Positions 6,084-9,852 of a stretch of 9,852 nt of DNA are shown piece after piece. Under the pieces are notes generated by a model. The model saw only the letters and a list, made by a program, of their open reading frames with translations, had not been told where the DNA came from and did not search any database. The stretch is taken from contig CANCSY010000104.1 of assembly GCA_947380915.1 (NCBI GenBank), positions 1 to 9,852 of the forward strand. Direction: 5' to 3'. A program made the position numbers and the translations under genes. The stretch comes from Beijerinckiaceae bacterium. Lineage in GTDB: Bacteria; Pseudomonadota; Alphaproteobacteria; Rhizobiales; Beijerinckiaceae. Each line of letters begins with the position of its first letter. The stretch's first letter is position 1.

Positions 6084-6482
6084 ATGTTGCTGCGCGCAGC
6101 CGTCTTCGCGGGCTTTTGCCTTCAGTGTTCAACAGCATTTTCTCAGGGGCGCTTTCCTGTCGATGTGGACTGGTTGGCCGTCGCTCTGAATGGCAATGCT
6201 GCACCCAAAGACGCGCGGCCCAGTTTGCGGATCGAGGCGGCTTCCGGGCGGGCCTTTGGCGCGACGGGCTGCAACCGCTGGACGGCGTCTTTGTCGCGGA
6301 CGGACGCCGAGTTGCATTTCGCGCCCATGGCGGTCACACGGCGTTTTTGCGCGGGCGCAGCGGGCGATGTCGAGCGCCGCTTTCTGGCCGTGCTCAACGC
6401 CGATCCCCGCTGGCGTCTGGAGCGTGGCGGGCTTGTGCTGGAGAGCCCGCAAGGCCGCCTGCGCTTCCGGCGCGGCGGATAG
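6084..6482 (+). CDS. Small secreted META-domain (HslJ-like) protein
   Basis: 132 residues. The first 20 look like a Sec signal peptide: Arg4, a hydrophobic core AAVFAGFCLQ, and an A-F-S|Q signal peptidase I site; there is no proper lipobox although Cys12 and Cys15 lie in the segment. The remainder is one META domain: DWLAVALNG, a beta strand with SLRIEA, GATGCNRW (59-66), LHFAPMAVTRRFCA (77-90) and a C-terminal GGLVLESPQGRLRF. Cys63 and Cys89 are the conserved pair of the family. META proteins are periplasmic or outer-membrane-associated; HslJ is linked to heat shock and novobiocin resistance in E. coli, but the biochemical role is unknown. No strong ribosome-binding site precedes ATG 6084; it was chosen because the signal peptide begins there. 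Upstream codons in the frame overlap msrB. It converges on hisG with 7 bases between. Confidence 0.85.
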   Translation: MLLRAAVFAGFCLQCSTAFSQGRFPVDVDWLAVALNGNAAPKDARPSLRIEAASGRAFGATGCNRWTASLSRTDAELHFAPMAVTRRFCAGAAGDVERRFLAVLNADPRWRLERGGLVLESPQGRLRFRRGG

Positions 6483-6508
6483 GCCGCCGTTACCCGATCC
6501 GCGCCGCC
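6469..6508. terminator. Imperfect inverted repeat spanning both stop codons of the convergent META and hisG genes
   Basis: GGCGCGGCGGAT (6469-6480) pairs with ATCCGCGCCGCC (6497-6508) at 10 of 12 positions: six inner pairs, a two-by-two mismatch, then four outer pairs, around a 16-base loop that includes both stop codons. It could serve as a two-way transcription end, but no T-run flanks it on either strand, and similar pairings arise easily at this GC content. Treat as a candidate only. Confidence 0.3.
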
Positions 6509-7467
6509 AGCCGCTCATACAGCGCGTTGCGGGCGCTGAAGAGATAGTCCAGCGCGCTGACGCTCACATGGTCGGCGCCGCATTCCACCAGCCATTCGGA
6601 AAGCCCCGCCACTTGCTTGGCCGGGCAGATCAGCCGCAGCGGGCCGTCCTTGGCGAAACCGAAGAGGGCGCGGGCGCCGAAGCGTGTCTGGGCCTCGATG
6701 GCGAGTTCCTGGGGCTTGGGCACGAAGGCGCGCACTTCGCGGGAGGTGCGGGCGTCTTCCTCTGCTGAAATCCGCGACAGGATGGTGCGCGCCACCGCGC
6801 GGGCGGCGGGGCTCCAGTCAGCGCAGAGCGAGGCGACCAGATTGGCCTCCGAGCGCAGCATCACCCCATCATCCAGCACCTTCAGCGCATTGGCTCGCAG
6901 GGTGGCGCCCGTTGTGGTGATGTCCACGATCAACTCGGCCTGACCGGCCGCAGGGGCGCCCTCGGTGGCGCCGAGAGACTCCACGATGCGGTAATCGGTG
7001 ACGCCGTTCTGCGCGAAGAAGGCGCGGGTCAGGTTCACATATTTTGTCGCGACCCGCATGCGGGCGCCGCGCCGCGCATGGAAGGCGGCGGCGACGTCTT
7101 CCAGATCCGCCATGGTGCGCACGTCGATCCAGGCCTCGGGCACGGCGACGATGACATTGGCGTGGCCAAAGCCCAGGGGTGTGAGGAATTCGATCTTGGC
7201 GGCGGGGTCCGCAAGCTGTTCGCGCACCAGATCCTCGCCCGTGACGCCCATATGTGCGGCGCCGGAGGCCAGTTGCTGCACGATCTCGGAAGCCGAGAGA
7301 AAGGCCACCTCGACGCCCGGCAGTTCCGCCAGCGCGCCGCGATAGTCGCGCGCGCCGCGTCCCTGCACGACCGTGAGGCCCGCGCGCTTGAAGAAGTTGT
7401 TGGCGTTCTCCTGCAACCGCCCCTTGGAGGGGACGGCGAGAACGAGGGTCTGGGTGTCGTTGCTCAC
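6490..7467 (-). CDS. hisG: ATP phosphoribosyltransferase, catalytic subunit (HisG)
   Basis: 325 residues from the GTG at 7467. HisG joins ATP and PRPP to make N1-(5-phosphoribosyl)-ATP, the first and feedback-inhibited step of histidine synthesis. Visible: AVPSKGRL (11-18), GVTGEDLV (74-81), [14 protein letters not shown] (138-151) and the PRPP loop [16 protein letters not shown] (178-193). Short HisG proteins, which need HisZ, end near residue 210-230; this one continues for about 95 residues with a segment ending [19 protein letters not shown]. The start is set by the four-base GTGA overlap with the hisZ stop and by GGAGAG five bases upstream; an 11-residue longer version from another GTG (7500) would begin deep in hisZ. 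Translational coupling should keep the two subunits in proportion. Confidence 0.95.
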   Translation of the reverse strand: MSNDTQTLVLAVPSKGRLQENANNFFKRAGLTVVQGRGARDYRGALAELPGVEVAFLSASEIVQQLASGAAHMGVTGEDLVREQLADPAAKIEFLTPLGFGHANVIVAVPEAWIDVRTMADLEDVAAAFHARRGARMRVATKYVNLTRAFFAQNGVTDYRIVESLGATEGAPAAGQAELIVDITTTGATLRANALKVLDDGVMLRSEANLVASLCADWSPAARAVARTILSRISAEEDARTSREVRAFVPKPQELAIEAQTRFGARALFGFAKDGPLRLICPAKQVAGLSEWLVECGADHVSVSALDYLFSARNALYERLAARIG

Positions 7468-8609
7468 GCCTTCTCTCCGCCAGCAAAGAGCCGATCGCAC
7501 CAGATGGCGGCGCCTACGGCGGGGATGTCCTGGGCCGCGCCCAACCGGCGCAGCAAGCCGTCGTAACGCCCGCCGCCGATGACGGGACGCCCCACCTCGC
7601 CGTCGGGCCGATGGGCCTCGAAGACGAAGCCGGTGTAATAATCGAGGTTGCGACCGAAATTGGCGGCGAAGACCAGGCTCGACACTTCCAGCCCGCGCGC
7701 GGCGATGAAGCCGAGGCGCGCGTCGAACGCGTCAAGCGCGGCGCCCAGATCAATCTTTGCGTCCTGCGCAAGAGCGCGCAGGGCCGCCGAGGCCTTGTCG
7801 GGATCGCCTCCCACGGCGAGGAAACGCTCCAGCACGGCGCGCTTTTCGGCGCTGATGCCCATGTGCGACTTCATGGCCGCCTGTTCGAGGAAGCGGTCGG
7901 CGATCTCGCCCGCGCTGCGCCCGCCCACCGAGGAGATGCCGGCGATGGACAGGAGATCCTCGACCAGCGCGCGGGCGCCCTTCTTGTCGACGCCCTCCAG
8001 CGCCGCCAGAACGCCCGAATGATCGGCCCCGGCGCCATTGGCGGCGGGGGCCAGAAGGGCGTTCAGATTTTCGCTGCGCATATGGCCGCGCCGGATGCGC
8101 CGGATCCAGGCGGCGGGCAGATCGAGGGAGGACAGAAGGGCGGTGAAGAGTCCTGCGTCGCCGAGGCGCACGCTCAACGGGCCGCTGTCGGCGCCCTGCG
8201 CGGCTTCCAGCGCCAGGGTCAGGATTTCCGCATCCGCCGCCTCGCGGTCGGTGCGGCCCAGGCTCTCGATGCCCGCCTGAATGAATTCGTTAGGCCCGCC
8301 CGGCCTCTGGCGGAAGACGGGGCCAAGATACGAGAAGGAGGCGGCGGATCCCGCCTGCGGCGAGGCCAGATAGGCCCGGCAGACCGGGATCGTATATTCC
8401 GGCCGCAGGCATAATTCCTCGCCCTCGGCGCCGGTGGTGAGGAAAATGCGGGCGCGGATGTCCTCGCCCGCCAGATCCAGAAAAATGTCGGCGGGCTGGA
8501 GAACCGGGGGCTCGGCGCGCGCATGGCCAGCCTGCGTCAGATGGGCGATGATTCGCCCCTGCCGCGCCGTCATATCCGCCTGAGCCGCCTGATCCGTCCT
8601 GCTGGTCAC
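7464..8609 (-). CDS. hisZ: ATP phosphoribosyltransferase regulatory subunit (HisZ)
   Basis: A 381-residue paralogue of histidyl-tRNA synthetase that binds HisG and carries histidine feedback control. It keeps the class II synthetase core: [14 protein letters not shown] (68-81), [18 protein letters not shown] (101-118), [13 protein letters not shown] (319-331) and [16 protein letters not shown] (342-357). It ends soon after, lacking the roughly 90-residue anticodon-binding domain of a true HisS, and it adjoins hisG; both argue for HisZ. The start is GTG 8609, preceded by GAGGGG seven bases upstream; an in-frame ATG at 8573 lacks such a site. It lies 88 bases downstream of murA on the same strand. 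No leader peptide or attenuator is visible. Confidence 0.94.
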   Translation of the reverse strand: MTSRTDQAAQADMTARQGRIIAHLTQAGHARAEPPVLQPADIFLDLAGEDIRARIFLTTGAEGEELCLRPEYTIPVCRAYLASPQAGSAASFSYLGPVFRQRPGGPNEFIQAGIESLGRTDREAADAEILTLALEAAQGADSGPLSVRLGDAGLFTALLSSLDLPAAWIRRIRRGHMRSENLNALLAPAANGAGADHSGVLAALEGVDKKGARALVEDLLSIAGISSVGGRSAGEIADRFLEQAAMKSHMGISAEKRAVLERFLAVGGDPDKASAALRALAQDAKIDLGAALDAFDARLGFIAARGLEVSSLVFAANFGRNLDYYTGFVFEAHRPDGEVGRPVIGGGRYDGLLRRLGAAQDIPAVGAAIWCDRLFAGGEKA

Positions 8610-8697
8610 GGGTAATCCCCTCGAATGAGCGGGCTCTCTTTAGCAAGCTGAGCGGCCGAGGGCGATTCGAATCCTTCAGAAGGGTGAACGAAAGCGA
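8610..8697. other. murA-hisZ intergenic spacer
   Basis: An 88-base gap between the murA stop and the hisZ start. It contains the ten-base palindrome GATTCGAATC (8664-8673), directly followed by CCTTC-a-GAAGG (8673-8683). Neither has a T-run, so neither is a clear terminator. No convincing promoter hexamers were found, so it cannot be decided whether hisZ-hisG has its own promoter or is read through from murA. Confidence 0.35.
8617..8622 (-). promoter_or_regulatory. Shine-Dalgarno sequence that fixes the hisZ GTG start
   Basis: GAGGGG on the minus strand lies seven bases before GTG 8609, the ideal spacing. The alternative ATG at 8573 has only a weak AGGCGG directly upstream. This supports the longer protein with [10 protein letters not shown] at its start. 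Confidence 0.65.
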
Positions 8698-9852
8698 TCA
8701 GCCCCCGCTGGCGATGCGCTCCACGATGGCGCCGCAGCCCGCCAGCTTCTGCTCGAGATGCTCGAAGCCGCGGTCCAGATGGTAGACCCGGTTGACCATG
8801 GTCTCCCCCTCCGCCGCCAGGGCGGCGATGACGAGGCAGGCCGAAGCGCGCAGGTCCGTCGCCATGACCGGGGCGCCCTTGAGCGTGCTCACCCCGGTGA
8901 CGATGGCCACATCATTGTCGAGGCGGATGCGCGCGCCAAAGCGGGCCAGTTCCTGCACATGCATGAAGCGGTTCTCGAAAATGGTCTCGCGAATGCGCGA
9001 TTCGCCCCCCGCCCGGGTCATAAGCGCCATGAACTGGGCCTGAAGATCGGTAGGAAAGCCCGGGAAGGGCTCGGTGATGGCGTCCACAGGCGCGATGCCG
9101 CCGCCGTTGCGCTTGACGCGGATCCCCTCGCTGGTGGAGGTGATCGTGGCGCCGGTCTGGGCCAGAATATCCAGCGCCGATTGAAGAAGCTCGGGCCGGG
9201 CGCCCTCCAGCAGCACATCGCCCCCGGTCATGGCCACGCACATGGCGTAGGTGCCGGTCTCGATGCGGTCGGGCAGGACGGTGTGGCGGGCGCCGCCGAG
9301 GCGGGAGACGCCTTCGATCTCGATCTCCGATGTCCCGGCGCCCTTGATCTTCGCGCCCATCTTGATGAGGCAATCGACGAGATCCACCACCTCGGGCTCG
9401 CGCGCCGCATTCTTGATTAGCGTGTGCCCATGGGCCAACGAGGCCGCCATGAGGGCCGTGTGGGTGCCGCCGACGGTCACCTTGGGAAAGTCGATCTCGC
9501 CGCCCCGCAGCCCCTTGGGCGCGCGGGCGATGACATAACCCGCCTCGATCTCGATCTCCGCCCCCAGCCGCTCCAGCGCCATGATCAGCAGATCCACAGG
9601 CCGCGTGCCGATGGCGCAGCCGCCCGGCAGGGAGACCTTGGCCTCGCCCATGCGCGCCAGAATGGGCGCGATGACCCAGAAGCTCGCACGCATGCGCGAG
9701 ACCAGCTCGTAAGGCGCGGTGGTGTCCACGATGCGCCGGGCGTCCAGATGAACCGTCTGGCCGGCGGTGGGATGATCGCCCGGGCGCTTGCCATCGATGC
9801 GGTAATCCACGCCCTGGTTGCCCAGAATGCGCAGGAGCTGGGCGCCATCGGC
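8698..9852 (-). CDS. murA: UDP-N-acetylglucosamine 1-carboxyvinyltransferase MurA (5' end beyond the window)
   Basis: 384 C-terminal residues are visible; the N-terminal 35-45, with the conserved Lys-Asn pair, lie outside. MurA transfers enolpyruvate from PEP to UDP-GlcNAc, the first committed step of peptidoglycan synthesis, in the cytoplasm. Matches to E. coli MurA at a constant offset of 36: Arg55 (R91), Cys79 in SLPGGCAIG (C115, the fosfomycin target), Arg84 (R120), Asp269 in FPTDLQAQF (D305), Arg295 in ENRFMHV (R331) and Arg361 in YHLDRGFE (R397). With Cys at the catalytic loop it is expected to be fosfomycin-sensitive. The residue matching E. coli His125 is Leu89. The 3' end is complete (TGA 8698-8700). 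A GTG at 9810 is internal, because the frame continues upstream to the edge with MurA-like sequence ([10 protein letters not shown]). Confidence 0.96.
   Translation of the reverse strand, partial: ADGAQLLRILGNQGVDYRIDGKRPGDHPTAGQTVHLDARRIVDTTAPYELVSRMRASFWVIAPILARMGEAKVSLPGGCAIGTRPVDLLIMALERLGAEIEIEAGYVIARAPKGLRGGEIDFPKVTVGGTHTALMAASLAHGHTLIKNAAREPEVVDLVDCLIKMGAKIKGAGTSEIEIEGVSRLGGARHTVLPDRIETGTYAMCVAMTGGDVLLEGARPELLQSALDILAQTGATITSTSEGIRVKRNGGGIAPVDAITEPFPGFPTDLQAQFMALMTRAGGESRIRETIFENRFMHVQELARFGARIRLDNDVAIVTGVSTLKGAPVMATDLRASACLVIAALAAEGETMVNRVYHLDRGFEHLEQKLAGCGAIVERIASGG

Noticed and set aside
7468..7500. Eleven-residue N-terminal extension of HisG from a GTG at 7500
   Set aside because: It lies within hisZ and adds residues absent from HisG proteins. 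The GTG at 7467 makes the standard GTGA stop-start overlap and has a ribosome-binding sequence.
7611..8414. 267-codon plus-strand frame opposite hisZ
   Set aside because: Antisense shadow of a conserved gene, with compositional bias and no domain.
8640..8690. Possible tRNA remnant: GGCCGAG and TTCGAATCC elements in the murA-hisZ gap
   Set aside because: They resemble a D-arm and a T-loop, but there is no acceptor or anticodon stem, the elements are too close together, and the T-stem arms do not pair.
8758..9420. 220-codon plus-strand frame opposite murA
   Set aside because: Antisense shadow of murA with no family similarity that I can recognise.
9808..9810. GTG as the start of murA
   Set aside because: The frame stays open to the window edge with MurA-like residues upstream, and the protein would lack the conserved N-terminal segment. 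The gene is simply cut by the window.

Overview
The window reads as a chromosomal segment of a high-GC alphaproteobacterium, most likely of the Hyphomicrobiales (Rhizobiales) type. This is inferred from four things: the GC-rich third positions, with long open antisense frames as a by-product; the hisZ-hisG pair with an approximately 325-residue HisG; the kinase/universal-stress-protein fusion; and the style of XseA, MurA and the DUF882-like peptidase tail. No ribosomal or tRNA gene is present to fix the taxon. There is no sign of a phage, insertion sequence, integron, CRISPR array or recent transfer. Coding density is very high and no gene-free stretch exceeds 300 bases; the longest is the 195-base divergent region at 3728-3922.

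Layout from left to right. The 3' end of a probable M15/DUF882 peptidase gene (1-135, +) meets, 3 bases later, the end of an omega-amino-acid:pyruvate aminotransferase (139-1473, -). Upstream of the aminotransferase on the same strand lie a soluble Ser/Thr kinase fused to a universal stress protein domain (1529-2980, -) and, 3 bases further upstream, a calcineurin-like metallophosphoesterase (2984-3727, -). These three genes look like one transcription unit read leftwards from the divergent region. In the other direction run xseA (exonuclease VII large subunit, 3923-5521), msrB (5584-6012) and a small secreted META-domain protein (6084-6482). The META gene converges on hisG (6490-7467, -), which overlaps hisZ (7464-8609, -) by four bases. 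Upstream of hisZ on the same strand is the 3' part of murA (8698-9852, -), which runs off the right edge.

How the genes may work together. HisZ and HisG form the first, feedback-regulated step of histidine synthesis. MurA makes the first committed peptidoglycan precursor, and the truncated peptidase at the other end may also act on the cell wall. MsrB and the META protein suggest a small stress-repair group next to xseA, a DNA-repair nuclease. The most interesting unit is the phosphoesterase plus kinase-USP pair. The kinase is a non-RD type with an activation loop almost free of phosphorylatable residues, and its C-terminal USP domain has a degenerate nucleotide-binding motif, so it may be controlled through the USP domain rather than by loop phosphorylation. 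A second point worth testing is the C-terminal pentapeptide of XseA, which resembles a sliding-clamp-binding motif. Most of the rest is ordinary core metabolism.
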